Positions 35,767 through 43,965 of a stretch of 64,000 bases of DNA are shown here, in pieces (position 1 is the first letter of the stretch; each line of letters begins with the position of its first letter). The notes under the pieces are model-generated. The model ran no database searches. It was given only the letters and a program-made list of their open reading frames with translations, and was not told the DNA's origin. A program made the position numbers and the translations under genes. This DNA is from Advenella incenata (GTDB lineage Bacteria > Pseudomonadota > Gammaproteobacteria > Burkholderiales > Burkholderiaceae_B), in NCBI RefSeq assembly GCF_004217095.1, contig NZ_SHKO01000003.1, positions 310,001-374,000 of the forward strand, written 5' to 3'.

Positions 35767-35792
35767 CATAAGCATTGTAAAAGATGCTTATG
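35767..35792 (+). terminator. Stem-loop just after the kinase stop
   Basis: CATAAGCAT and ATGCTTATG form a perfect 9-bp stem with an 8-nt loop, starting 3 nt after the stop codon. No U-tract follows, so it may protect the 3' end rather than terminate transcription by itself. Confidence 0.45.
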
Positions 35793-35980
35793 TTCGAATT
35801 CGGCCTCACGGTCTGATGAGATAGCACCAGTGCAAAAACCTCTCTAAGACAATCCATTTGCTGTACTCATTGAACCGCGAACAGTGGCAACTGCACGGGC
35901 ACATGAAGCTACTCAATCGGCGTTCCAAGCGTATTCGTACATACTTGCCCGGCCTTCGAATCAGCTGTGCAGCCTGGTTC

Positions 35981-36010
35981 AAAAAGTAATGGCCGACTGA
36001 GTCGGCCATT
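35981..36010 (-). terminator. Rho-independent terminator of tctBA
   Basis: AATGGCCGAC/GTCGGCCATT with a 3-nt loop, followed on the minus strand by ACTTTTT. It lies 24 nt past the end of tctA. Confidence 0.7.
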
Positions 36011-36033
36011 CTTCAATCAACCATCCAGGTGCT

Positions 36034-37545
36034 TCAAATCGATTCCGGAGATTGGGCCACGGTCGATCGCTGGCGCAGGCCACTCCACAATCCCCATACC
36101 AGCAACGCTGCCGTCAGGACCAGCACCCACATGCTGATCGGGCGCTCGATGAAGGTCTGGATACTACCTCGCGAGAGCAACATGGCGCGCCGGAAGTTTT
36201 CCTCCAGCATCGGGCCCAATACGTAGCCCAGCAGCAGCGGAGCAGGTGGAAAGTCAAGCACGCGCAGTACGTAGCCACCAATGCCGAACACAAGAACGGC
36301 GTAGACATCAAAGACGTTGTTGTTGACCGAGTAGGTGCCGATGCAGATGAACATCACGATGGCCGGGTAGAGGATGTGATATGGAATGGTTAACACCCGG
36401 ATCCACAAACCGATCATCGGCACGTTCAGGATCACCAGGACGATGTTGCCGATCCAGAAACTCATCACCAGGCCCCAGAACATCTCGGGCTGCTCGGTCA
36501 GCATTTGCGGTCCGGGCTGGATGCCGTGGATCATCAGCGCACCAATGATCAACGCCATCGTCACACTGCCGGGAATGCCCAGCGTCATTGTCGGAATGAA
36601 GGATGCCTGGTCTGATGCGTTGTTGGCCGATTCCGGGGCCATGATCCCCTCGATTGCGCCCTTGCCGAAGCGCTCGGGTGTCTTCGAAGTCCGCTTCTCC
36701 AGCGCATAGGCCATGAAGGCGGCTACGGTAGGGCCCACGCCGGGCAGCACGCCGAAGAATGATCCCAGGCTCGAGCCGCGGGCCATTGGTCCCCAGGAAC
36801 GCCTCATTTCGTCACGCGTTGGCAACATGGCCTTCATCGATACGTCGATCTTGCGGTCGGCCGCCTTCACATGATTGATGCTGGCGATGATCTCGGTGAC
36901 GCCAAACAGGCCCATGGCAATGGCGACGATCTGCACGCCATCCTGAAGCTCGGGGAACCCCAAATCGAAGCGCGCTACGCCGGAATTGACGTCGGTGCCG
37001 ACCATGCCCAGCAACACGCCGGCCACGACCATGGTGATGCCCTTGATAGCTGAACCGGACGACACCACAGAGGCTGCCACCAGGCCGAGCACCATCATTG
37101 AGAAGTACTCTGCGGGACCGAATTTGAACGCGACTTCGGCAACGAGTGGAGAGAACAGCATCATCATGAGTATGCCAACGCTGGCGCCAAAGAACGAGGC
37201 GATGGTCGTCATCAACAGCGCGACGCCAGCCCGTCCCTGTTTGGCCATCGGGAACCCGTCCAGACACGTCACAGCATTGGCTGGCGTTCCCGGAAGATTC
37301 AACAGAATCGAGGCTGTTGATCCCCCGTAGGTGCTGCCATACCAGATGCCGGCCAGCATGATCAGCGCGGCGGTCGGCTCCAGGACGTAGGTGATCGGAA
37401 ACAGCAGCGACATTGTCGCCAGGGTACCGACTCCGGGGATTACGCCAATCAACGTGCCGAGCGATACGCCAATGATGCACCAGAGAAGATTGTTCCAATC
37501 GAGCGCGGTCGTCAGACCGAGCATAATGTTGTCAAAAATGTCCAT
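36034..37545 (-). CDS. tctA: Tripartite tricarboxylate transporter permease, TctA family
   Basis: 503 residues, about 12 membrane segments, with GGAGAAG before ATG. Conserved glycine-rich segments [26 protein letters not shown] and [13 protein letters not shown] identify the TctA family. TctA is the large membrane subunit of a sodium- or proton-coupled carboxylate importer that works with the small TctB and a periplasmic TctC/Bug receptor. It follows tctB by 12 nt. No receptor gene is part of this unit, unlike the common tctCBA order, so it must borrow a receptor from elsewhere, possibly one of the five Bug proteins in this window. Confidence 0.95.
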   Translation of the reverse strand: MDIFDNIMLGLTTALDWNNLLWCIIGVSLGTLIGVIPGVGTLATMSLLFPITYVLEPTAALIMLAGIWYGSTYGGSTASILLNLPGTPANAVTCLDGFPMAKQGRAGVALLMTTIASFFGASVGILMMMLFSPLVAEVAFKFGPAEYFSMMVLGLVAASVVSSGSAIKGITMVVAGVLLGMVGTDVNSGVARFDLGFPELQDGVQIVAIAMGLFGVTEIIASINHVKAADRKIDVSMKAMLPTRDEMRRSWGPMARGSSLGSFFGVLPGVGPTVAAFMAYALEKRTSKTPERFGKGAIEGIMAPESANNASDQASFIPTMTLGIPGSVTMALIIGALMIHGIQPGPQMLTEQPEMFWGLVMSFWIGNIVLVILNVPMIGLWIRVLTIPYHILYPAIVMFICIGTYSVNNNVFDVYAVLVFGIGGYVLRVLDFPPAPLLLGYVLGPMLEENFRRAMLLSRGSIQTFIERPISMWVLVLTAALLVWGLWSGLRQRSTVAQSPESI

Positions 37546-37557
37546 CTTTATCTTCTC

Positions 37558-38007
37558 CTACCAAGGCCAGGCGAACGTCGGCAGGATGACGCCCAGTCCA
37601 ACTTTAAACACCAGGGTCGCTCCTGCAGAGAGGCCCCCCGCCAGGAGCAGTGACTGCTTCCAGGACAGTTTGCTATCGGAAATGCCGGCCAGGATCGTCT
37701 GCGCAATGATCGCGGGTACCAGGCCGAAAGGCAGGACCAGCAACGCGAATGCGAGCATCGAAAGACTGATCCAGAACAGTGGCCGTAATTCGAAGATTGG
37801 CATGGGTCCTTCACGCAGCAGTGCAGGAATCAGTATCATGATTCCGCACAGCATTAACAGGCCACCTACGAGAGCGGGAAAGTAGCCTGGCCCCATCCGG
37901 GCCGCCGTGCCAAGATCGAAAGCGGTCAATGAATGGTACATAGCCCCGGCTCCGGCAATGGTGATCAATACCCCCCCGATCAAGTCTCGGTAGTCGACTC
38001 GACGCAT
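37558..38007 (-). CDS. tctB: Tripartite tricarboxylate transporter small subunit, TctB family
   Basis: 149 residues with four hydrophobic segments, the TctB size and layout, and AAGGAGAC before ATG. Opening DLIGGVLITIAGAGAMYHS and later FPALVGGLLMLCGIMIL are typical. It partners the TctA gene 12 nt downstream. The upstream promoter region faces a 474-nt gap without a gene, where a receptor gene would normally stand. Confidence 0.9.
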   Translation of the reverse strand: MRRVDYRDLIGGVLITIAGAGAMYHSLTAFDLGTAARMGPGYFPALVGGLLMLCGIMILIPALLREGPMPIFELRPLFWISLSMLAFALLVLPFGLVPAIIAQTILAGISDSKLSWKQSLLLAGGLSAGATLVFKVGLGVILPTFAWPW

Positions 38008-38441
38008 GCAGTTGTCTCCTTGGAAATTGTTTAATACAGCTTCGGTTCAGTGCGCGAAGCTTCGAGCCCACAATTATGTCTTTGGGTAGCCTGTGCAGCA
38101 ACTTAGCTTTTCCTTACTATTTAGTCATGTATTGGTTCTTCGGGGTAGGCGATAAATCATTGCACGCCATCTCAGTAGGGGTAGTGAATGGCGCGCGAGC
38201 AAAGACCCGGGTGTTGAGCGATACCAAGGCTATCTCGGGCTTTACTGAGCCAGATGAGCAAGAATACGCATCTGATGCCTGCACGCGTGAGCACGCCAGA
38301 GGGCGGCTATCGTAATATTGGATTTACCGGCGAAAACCGGCGAGGGTAGGCCCATTGAAGGACGTGGCGTGCGTTGGAATAGTTGTTGTCCTCAATTGAG
38401 TATTTTTCTAATTTAAATAGGACAATGACGTTTCAACAGCA
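38008..38441. other. Gap upstream of tctB, no recognised gene
   Basis: 434 nt between tctB and the tRNA-Arg terminator. A 79-codon plus-strand frame (38076-38315) and a 31-codon one (38254-38349) have no recognisable product or ribosome site. ACCGGCGAAAACCGGC-type repetition occurs near 38326-38342. No tctC remnant was seen by eye. Confidence 0.5.
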
Positions 38442-38472
38442 CAAAAAACAAAAGGCCTCCATATGGAGACCC
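38442..38472 (-). terminator. Terminator of tRNA-Arg
   Basis: On the minus strand GGTCTCCATATGGAGGCC forms a hairpin and is followed by TTTTGTTTTTTG. It lies about 10 nt beyond the tRNA 3' end. Confidence 0.75.
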
Positions 38473-38481
38473 TAAGTAATG

Positions 38482-38559
38482 TGGCGCGCCCGGCAGGATT
38501 TGAACCCACGACCCCTTGGTTCGTAGCCAAGTACTCTAATCCAACTGAGCTACGGGCGC
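38482..38559 (-). tRNA. tRNA-Arg (anticodon ACG)
   Basis: The acceptor stem GCGCCCG/CGGGCGC, D arm GCTC...GAGT, anticodon arm CTTGG-CTACGAA-CCAAG and T arm with GGTTCAAATCC fold into a full cloverleaf of 78 nt with encoded CCA. The anticodon ACG is read as ICG after deamination and decodes CGN arginine codons. It has a promoter of its own at 38580-38608 and a terminator directly downstream. Confidence 0.96.
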
Positions 38560-38579
38560 GCTGTAACTGCAAGAAAAGA

Positions 38580-38608
38580 ATTATGCGCTAAATAGAGTCT
38601 GATTGCAA
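38580..38608 (-). promoter_or_regulatory. Sigma-70 promoter of tRNA-Arg
   Basis: On the minus strand TTGCAA (-35, 38603-38608) and CATAAT (-10, 38580-38585) are spaced by exactly 17 nt, ending about 20 nt before the tRNA 5' end. Confidence 0.75.
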
Positions 38609-38851
38609 GCGCTTTTTGCTTTGCATTTTAAATAATGTCGACAACGCGCGACAGGGCGGCAAATTTGCTTTTTTTGACGGGAATTTTGTTGTTTGTAAAC
38701 AACGTAAGTTGTTGCGTATTCGTCTGGGTTGAGGCTAGATAAGGGTGTGGTTGCGACTGCTGAATTTTTTTGCGACTGCCTACGGCTTCATGACGGCCAT
38801 TGCGAATGGCACAGAAAGCCCCGACAAACAGAGAATATGAAAGGGACTATG

Positions 38852-39301
38852 ATGGAAACAGTTTATGACGCACTGCGCGAGAGCCACGAAACGCAACGCA
38901 GTCTCTGTAAGCGGCTGCTTCGCACCAAGCCCGGTACGGGCAGCCGGGACGATATTTTCAAGGCGTTGTATGTGGAGCTCGAAGCGCACGCAGCCGCAGA
39001 AGAGCGCTTTTTGTATGCCCCCATTCTGATGGACGACAACGGGTTGTCGCCTTCGCGCCATGCGCTGGCCGAACATCATGAAATCGAGGAAATGCTGGAG
39101 GATTTGCAGTCTGAGCCCTCCAATTCACCGGGATGGCTGGCACAGGCCAAGGCGCTGTCAAAAAAAGTGCACCACCATTTGCGTGAAGAGGAAAAGAAAT
39201 TCTTTCAGGCGTCGGGGAAAATTCTGACGGATGCACAAAAGACCAAACTGGCAAAGCAGTATCGCCGTGATTTCGAGCGGATGAAGAAAGTGCTCGCCTA
39301 G
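38852..39301 (+). CDS. Hemerythrin HHE-domain protein
   Basis: 149 residues from the ATG at 38852 (METVYDAL), preceded by AAGGG at 6 nt; ATG codons at 38849 and 38837 are in frame but less well placed. Candidate di-iron ligands are His12, His46, Glu50, His75 or His76, His107-109 and Glu113, which match the H...HxxxE...H...HxxxE layout. Such proteins bind oxygen or NO, or store iron, in the cytoplasm. A convergent terminator follows at 39371. Neighbouring entericidin-like and ferritin-like genes hint at a stress-response cluster. Confidence 0.88.
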   Translation: METVYDALRESHETQRSLCKRLLRTKPGTGSRDDIFKALYVELEAHAAAEERFLYAPILMDDNGLSPSRHALAEHHEIEEMLEDLQSEPSNSPGWLAQAKALSKKVHHHLREEEKKFFQASGKILTDAQKTKLAKQYRRDFERMKKVLA

Positions 39302-39370
39302 GGCGATTGGCTGCCGGTACGCTTTGTGATGCCGGTTAGATGAATCCGCGAGCTGCGGCGGACTATAAAA

Positions 39371-39419
39371 AAAGCTGCCTGTGTAATGCATCCGTAAGGG
39401 CATTCACAAGGCAGCTTTT
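39371..39419. terminator. Bidirectional terminator
   Basis: AAAGCTGCCTGTGTAATGC pairs with GCATTCACAAGGCAGCTTT (one bulge), flanked by A and T runs on both sides. It serves the hemerythrin gene on plus and the entericidin-like gene on minus. Confidence 0.85.
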
Positions 39420-39486
39420 GGTCGATCACCGATCTTGTCGTCTGTTGTTAGACAGGGAACAGCACCGGAATATTGACGCCTGGAAT

Positions 39487-39621
39487 TTATTTATGGCGTT
39501 CAGCAGCGCCTGATATCGCAGCACCACCGCGTTCCAGATCCTGTCCGGCGCCGGAAATGGTATTGCATGCAGCCAGGCCGAGCAGAGATACCAGTACAGC
39601 AACAAGTCCCAATTTTTTCAT
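39487..39621 (-). CDS. Entericidin A/B-family small lipoprotein
   Basis: 44 residues, below the usual ORF cut-off, found by reading the minus strand. The signal peptide MKKLGLVAVLVSLLGLAAC ends in lipobox LAAC with Cys19, and the mature peptide continues NTISGAGQDLERGG and AISGAAERHK. The CNT-x-x-GxGxD-x3-GG-x-AISGAA pattern matches E. coli entericidin B closely. AGGAG stands about 9 nt before the ATG. Entericidins are envelope lipoproteins of the stationary-phase, osmotic-stress response. It is a separate gene between terminator 39371 and the ferritin-like gene upstream. Confidence 0.9.
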   Translation of the reverse strand: MKKLGLVAVLVSLLGLAACNTISGAGQDLERGGAAISGAAERHK

Positions 39622-39747
39622 GATTTATTCTCCTATGTCGGTCTAATTACAAATACAAACGTGATAATCCGCGATTACCGATAAACTGTCAACGCCCAAT
39701 TATGATTGCGAGCCGATTTTTCCGGAAATGTTATTTCAACGCACTAC

Positions 39748-40320
39748 TTATCTGGTTACGACGGATCGCATCCAGTCGCTCAGTTCGTCGGCATGTTCTT
39801 CTTCGTCATTCAGGATGCTCTCCAGAAGTCGACGAGTTGTGGGATCCTTGTCGCCGATCAATTCAATCATTTGCGTGTAGGATTCAATCGCAACCCGCTC
39901 GGCAATCAGATTCGATTTGATCATTTCATGCAAACCAGCGTCGTCGTTATAGTCGGCGTGACTGCGAGACAATAATGTGTCTGGTGAGAAATCCGGTTCG
40001 CCGCCCAGTTGTACGATACGTTTGGCTATGGCATCGGCATGTGCCGATTCTTCATTGGCGTGCACCAGAAATTCATCGGCGATGGCAGGGGACTCCAATC
40101 CTGTTGCAGTAAAATGGTGGCGCTTGTAGCGCAAGATACAGACAATCTCTGTTGCTAACGCATCGTTCAGCAGACGCACAATGTCTTCGCGCCAGGGATT
40201 GTCATGGCCTATAACGGCGCCATCATCCAGGCTTTGTTTTGCTTTTTCAATGGCCGCCTCGTCCAGTTTCAGGCGATTGGCGGTGCTTTTTTTCACACTT
40301 GCTTTGCTCTTTTCTTTCAT
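39748..40320 (-). CDS. Ferritin-like/bacterioferritin-family protein
   Basis: 190 residues with CAGGAG before ATG. After a lysine- and serine-rich tail of about 35 residues comes a four-helix ferritin core. Candidate ferroxidase ligands are Glu58, Glu91 with His94, Glu141, and Glu173 with His176, spaced as in bacterioferritin. It probably oxidises and binds iron or protects against peroxide in the cytoplasm. The basic N-terminal tail could bind DNA as in Dps-like proteins; that is inference. Transcribed toward the entericidin-like gene, 126 nt apart. Confidence 0.88.
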   Translation of the reverse strand: MKEKSKASVKKSTANRLKLDEAAIEKAKQSLDDGAVIGHDNPWREDIVRLLNDALATEIVCILRYKRHHFTATGLESPAIADEFLVHANEESAHADAIAKRIVQLGGEPDFSPDTLLSRSHADYNDDAGLHEMIKSNLIAERVAIESYTQMIELIGDKDPTTRRLLESILNDEEEHADELSDWMRSVVTR

Positions 40321-40549
40321 AATAACTCCTGTCTTTAAATAAACATTTAATAAGGAATATCGAATTCAGAATAGTGTCAGATCGAATGAAAGCCAGCTAA
40401 CCAGGGATCTATGTTCAAATAATAACATCAATAGGCAAGGTGAAAAAATTACTGACGCAGGGGCAGTGATCATATGGCATCTGTCATGGCATCGTGGCTG
40501 TCATGCAATCACGGCTGATTCGCGGTCGTTTCAACTACAGGAATAACAT

Positions 40550-41014
40550 ATGCAGGATATAGACATGCAGGATACGGATATCAGACATGCGCAAGTTGAG
40601 GATTTTGATCAGTGGAGTGAGCTATGGCGCGGCTACCTGGCGTTCTATGGCGAGCCGGAGGACACTCAGACCAGTCAGATTACCTGGCAGCGGTTTATAG
40701 ATGAGCAAGAGCCAATGCATGCATTTGTGGCTGTTCGAAACGGGCAGGTCGTCGGGTTTGCGCATCTTATTGGCCATCGGTCCACCTGGTCGCCAAAAGA
40801 CCGACTGTACCTGAATGATTTGTTCGTCGCTCAGGCCCACAGGCAGAATGGGGTGGCCCGGCAATTGCTTGAGCACGCCCGGCATTTTGCCGCCAGCAAC
40901 AACTATGAGTGGCTGTACTGGACGACGCGCGAAGGTAACGCTACTGCAAGAACGCTTTACGATCAGGTCGCCAGCCGAACAGACTTTCTACAGTATCGTG
41001 TTTTTATAGAATGA
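40550..41014 (+). CDS. GNAT-family N-acetyltransferase
   Basis: 154 residues with AGGAA before ATG. The acetyl-CoA-binding motif appears as LNDLFVAQAHRQNGVARQLLE, with Q-x-x-G-x-A, preceded by GFAHLIGH beta strands. The end NATARTLYDQVA is typical. Substrate unknown. It stands alone between the ferritin-like gene and the convergent PaiB-like gene. Confidence 0.88.
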   Translation: MQDIDMQDTDIRHAQVEDFDQWSELWRGYLAFYGEPEDTQTSQITWQRFIDEQEPMHAFVAVRNGQVVGFAHLIGHRSTWSPKDRLYLNDLFVAQAHRQNGVARQLLEHARHFAASNNYEWLYWTTREGNATARTLYDQVASRTDFLQYRVFIE

Positions 41015-41168
41015 GGCCGATCTGCTGAGCCTCAGGTTCAAGGCGTATATCCCTGTCGCATCGGCGCCTGGCCACTTTGGCGGACAACCGCACAGGCTTG
41101 TTATTGCCGTCCGACGCTGAGCTGCCAGGCCAGACGCCGCTGACCATGCTGCGCCCCGGCTGGGGCTG

Positions 41169-41810
41169 TCAGGTTTTTTCTCGCGATTGCATTGCCTGCG
41201 CCAGTGCCTGGCTGTCGGACAAGCCATCACCCTGACGCAGGTTTTCAATGACGCCGGCCAGATCTGCCTGGCTGCGATTCTGGCTCAATTTCCATTTCCC
41301 ATCAATGCTCGCCACCGTGATTTCCAGTCCAACGATGGCGCGCTTTTGCCGGTCGATAAAATCGGCGGGCGCATCTGTTACCTGCCACGGAGCGGGTCTG
41401 CCGGTTTCCTGCATGCGGGTCAATGCGCTGATCTGGCTTTGCAGCCAGTCGGCATCATCTGTGGTGGCAAGGGTGCCTCGCATCTGCGCCATGACATAAT
41501 TCCAGGTGGGAACAACCTGATGGGTCGTGGCCTTACTTGCATACCAGGATGGCGAGATGTAGCCCTGTTCGCCCTGGAATACAACCAGACAGGCCGGATC
41601 TGCCATCAATAATTTCCAATGCGGATTGGCCCGCGCCATATGCGCCCGCAATATGCCGTGCTCGCCCTCTTCGGGGAAGTACAGAAATGGTATCGGGCTG
41701 GCCTGGACGCCTTCCGGGCTCTGGGAAATCAGCAGGCCCAACGGATGCCGGCGTATCAAATCCGATATTGCTTCGGAGTCGGCAACGCGAAAGTGGGAAG
41801 GGTTATACAT
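41169..41810 (-). CDS. PaiB-like FMN-binding protein
   Basis: 213 residues from the ATG at 41810 (MYNPSHFRVADSEAISDLI); the frame is open for 86 codons upstream but that part has no family resemblance. Matches to the PaiB family include the opening, PIPFLYFP, ARANPHWKLL, YISPSWYASK and VPTWNY. PaiB proteins bind FMN; B. subtilis PaiB was named as a negative regulator of sporulation and degradative-enzyme genes, so function in this species is uncertain. A -10-like TATAAT with weak TTGCCC lies at 41869-41895 on the minus strand. Confidence 0.85.
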   Translation of the reverse strand: MYNPSHFRVADSEAISDLIRRHPLGLLISQSPEGVQASPIPFLYFPEEGEHGILRAHMARANPHWKLLMADPACLVVFQGEQGYISPSWYASKATTHQVVPTWNYVMAQMRGTLATTDDADWLQSQISALTRMQETGRPAPWQVTDAPADFIDRQKRAIVGLEITVASIDGKWKLSQNRSQADLAGVIENLRQGDGLSDSQALAQAMQSREKT

Positions 41811-42181
41811 GACAGTCTGATTCAAAGTGGGATGCCGGTCGGGGAGCTGCAAGCAGCAGTCTATATACATTATACGAAGTGCCATTTGCGGGCAAGATGC
41901 AAGGCACGCGCAACACATAAAAAAAACAGGCTTGGCTGGCAATTGCCAGGCATTTGGCTGCTGCGGTTGTGCTCGCTTTAGGTTTGCTGGTAGCGCGCGC
42001 TCATCAGGCAATATATCTATATTCATGCATAATCGCTTTTCGTCTTTTATTTGGTGCTTATTTTTCAATTTATTAAAATTTCAATTGCTATGCCTTCTTT
42101 TTAGAATAGGGGCTGAACGTCGCATATGCCTGGTTGATGCCGGGAGTCTCATGTTTGCGACAAATATTCAGGTGTCGCCCC
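41811..42181. other. Divergent promoter region between paiB-like gene and bioF
   Basis: 371 nt. The part nearest bioF (about 42025-42110) is AT-rich and should hold the biotin operon promoter; no BirA-type operator was recognised by eye. A TATAAT on the minus strand (41869-41874) may serve the paiB-like gene. No gene is seen. Confidence 0.45.
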
Positions 42182-43342
42182 ATGTATCGTTTTTATGATC
42201 AGTATTGTGTTGAGCAGGATGCGAAAAGCCGGCTGCGCGCGCTGCCGCCAGTGGATCTTCCAGTCTCGCTCGATTTTTCCAGTAACGACTATCTTGGTCT
42301 GGCTACGCATCCCGATGTTGTGAATGCCGCGATTGCAGCGGCCAGGCAATACGGTGCAGGTTCAACCGGTTCCCGACTGCTGTCTGGAAACTACAGTCTG
42401 ATTGAATCCTTTGAAAGGCAGATCGCCCAGAGCAAGCATACTGAGGCTGCCCTCATATTCAACTCGGGTTATCAGGCCAATATGACTGTACTGGCCAGCT
42501 TGCTGAGTCAGCGGGTCCTGCCGGCGCCGCCCATTGTTTTTTTCGACAGGCTCAATCATTCCAGTCTTTATAACGCGATGTTTTTATCGGGCGCGGAATA
42601 TGTGCTGTTCGAGCGCAACGACATGGCAGATCTGCGCCGTCAGTTGCAAACGCATTGTGTGGCATCCCGGCCCGCGTTTATCGTGACCGAAACCGTTCAT
42701 GGGATGGAGGCGGACCTGTTGCCTATTGCGCAGGTGGTCGATATTGCCGCCAGCTACAACTGTTTTCTGTATCTGGATGAGGCGCATGCCACCGGTTTGT
42801 ATGGTTCGCAAGGCTATGGTTTGTCCACGACAGTGGATTTGTCCCCGGTACCCCATATGGTGATGGGGACATTCAGCAAGGCGATCGGCGGAGCCGGCGC
42901 ATACATTGCCTGCAATGCGATCATGCACCGGTTCATGTTGAACAGAACGGCTGGCTTCATTTATTCAACGGCGCCATCACCCATGAGCGTGGCGGCCGCG
43001 GCCCAGGCATGGCGTATGGTTCCGACGCTTGCTGCACAACGCCAGCAGGTATTTGCCTTGGCCGATTTGCTGCGCCAGCTGTTGCGTGATCGCGGCATAA
43101 CTGTCATGGGAGATGGCACCAATATCGTGCCCGTATGTCTGGGAGATGAATCGGACACGCTGGCATTGAAGCAGGCATTGCAGCAAGAGGGCATGATGGT
43201 GTCGGCGATCCGACCGCCCACCGTACCGACCGGTACTTCCCGATTGCGTATTGCCATTAATGCGCTTCATGACAGCGCGGGCGTGAACCGTTTGGCCCAG
43301 ACGATTGTGCAGCACTTGTCCCGCCCAGGAACAAGGGGTTGA
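42182..43342 (+). CDS. bioF: 8-amino-7-oxononanoate synthase
   Basis: 386 residues from the ATG at 42182 with AGGTG 8 nt upstream; an in-frame ATG at 42134 adds unlikely residues. It is a class II PLP enzyme: SSNDYLGLATHP opening, GAGSTGSRLLSGN, DEAHATG with Asp199 and His202, and the PLP lysine Lys233 in GTFSKAIGGAG. It joins pimeloyl-ACP or pimeloyl-CoA with L-alanine to make 8-amino-7-oxononanoate in biotin synthesis. It is the first gene of bioF-bioD-bioA; the bioD start follows 2 nt after its stop. Confidence 0.95.
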   Translation: MYRFYDQYCVEQDAKSRLRALPPVDLPVSLDFSSNDYLGLATHPDVVNAAIAAARQYGAGSTGSRLLSGNYSLIESFERQIAQSKHTEAALIFNSGYQANMTVLASLLSQRVLPAPPIVFFDRLNHSSLYNAMFLSGAEYVLFERNDMADLRRQLQTHCVASRPAFIVTETVHGMEADLLPIAQVVDIAASYNCFLYLDEAHATGLYGSQGYGLSTTVDLSPVPHMVMGTFSKAIGGAGAYIACNAIMHRFMLNRTAGFIYSTAPSPMSVAAAAQAWRMVPTLAAQRQQVFALADLLRQLLRDRGITVMGDGTNIVPVCLGDESDTLALKQALQQEGMMVSAIRPPTVPTGTSRLRIAINALHDSAGVNRLAQTIVQHLSRPGTRG

Positions 43343-43344
43343 CC

Positions 43345-43965
43345 ATGCGTATTTTTGTCACTGGAACCGATACCGATGTGGGCAAGACGCTGGTGTCGGC
43401 TTGGCTGTGCCAGCATTTTGGATTTGATTATTTCAAGCCGGTACAGGCGGGCTTGCTGCCGATGACCGATAGCGAGTGGGTGAAGATCCACGCTGGTTGT
43501 CATACTTACCCGGAAACATACCGGCTGTGCGAGCCGGCATCACCGCATTACGCCGCCCAGTTGGAGGGCAGGCAGCTGGCGCTGGAGGATATCCGCCTGC
43601 CTGACGCGCAACGGCTGGTGGTGGAGGGCGCGGGCGGTGTCATGGTTCCGCTGGGTGCGGGATGCCTGATGATTGACCTGATCGCCTGGCTAGGTCTTCC
43701 TGTGCTGGTGGTGGCCGCAACCAGGCTGGGGACGCTTAACCATACGCTGCTTACTTTGCAGGCCTTGCGCTTGCGGGGTATTGCTGTGCTGGGCGTCATA
43801 CTGAACGGGCCGCCATGCGACATGACTGCGGGCACAATTGCAGACTATGGCAGTGTGCCCGTGCTGCAGCAAATTCCGGCGTTATCTGCCGGGGTAAGTG
43901 CATCTGCCTTGATGCAAGTCGCGCCAACGGCGGCGCTTAAACATGCTTTGGGAGTGAAAGAATGA
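43345..43965 (+). CDS. bioD: Dethiobiotin synthetase
   Basis: 206 residues. The P-loop GTDTDVGKT is at residues 7-15 and the second strand segment FKPVQAG follows, then VEGAGGVMVPLG, all standard for BioD. It carboxylates and closes 7,8-diaminopelargonate with ATP and CO2 to give dethiobiotin. The ATG at 43345 is 2 nt after the bioF stop and its own stop overlaps the bioA ATG, so the three genes are tightly coupled. Here bioD precedes bioA, so the product order of the operon does not follow pathway order. Confidence 0.95.
   Translation: MRIFVTGTDTDVGKTLVSAWLCQHFGFDYFKPVQAGLLPMTDSEWVKIHAGCHTYPETYRLCEPASPHYAAQLEGRQLALEDIRLPDAQRLVVEGAGGVMVPLGAGCLMIDLIAWLGLPVLVVAATRLGTLNHTLLTLQALRLRGIAVLGVILNGPPCDMTAGTIADYGSVPVLQQIPALSAGVSASALMQVAPTAALKHALGVKE

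Noticed and set aside
35806-36009. Minus-strand frame with a faint transposase C-terminus look
   Set aside because: It lies across the tctBA terminator, is too short and basic to classify, and no inverted repeats or target duplications were seen.
38254-38349. 31-codon plus-strand frame starting MSKNTHLMPARV
   Set aside because: No ribosome site, no family match and no conserved context; chance frame in noncoding DNA.
41866-41880. 15-nt match to a loxP half-site (TACATTATACGAAGT)
   Set aside because: Only one arm and part of the spacer match, the other arm is missing, and the TATAAT of a likely promoter explains part of it.
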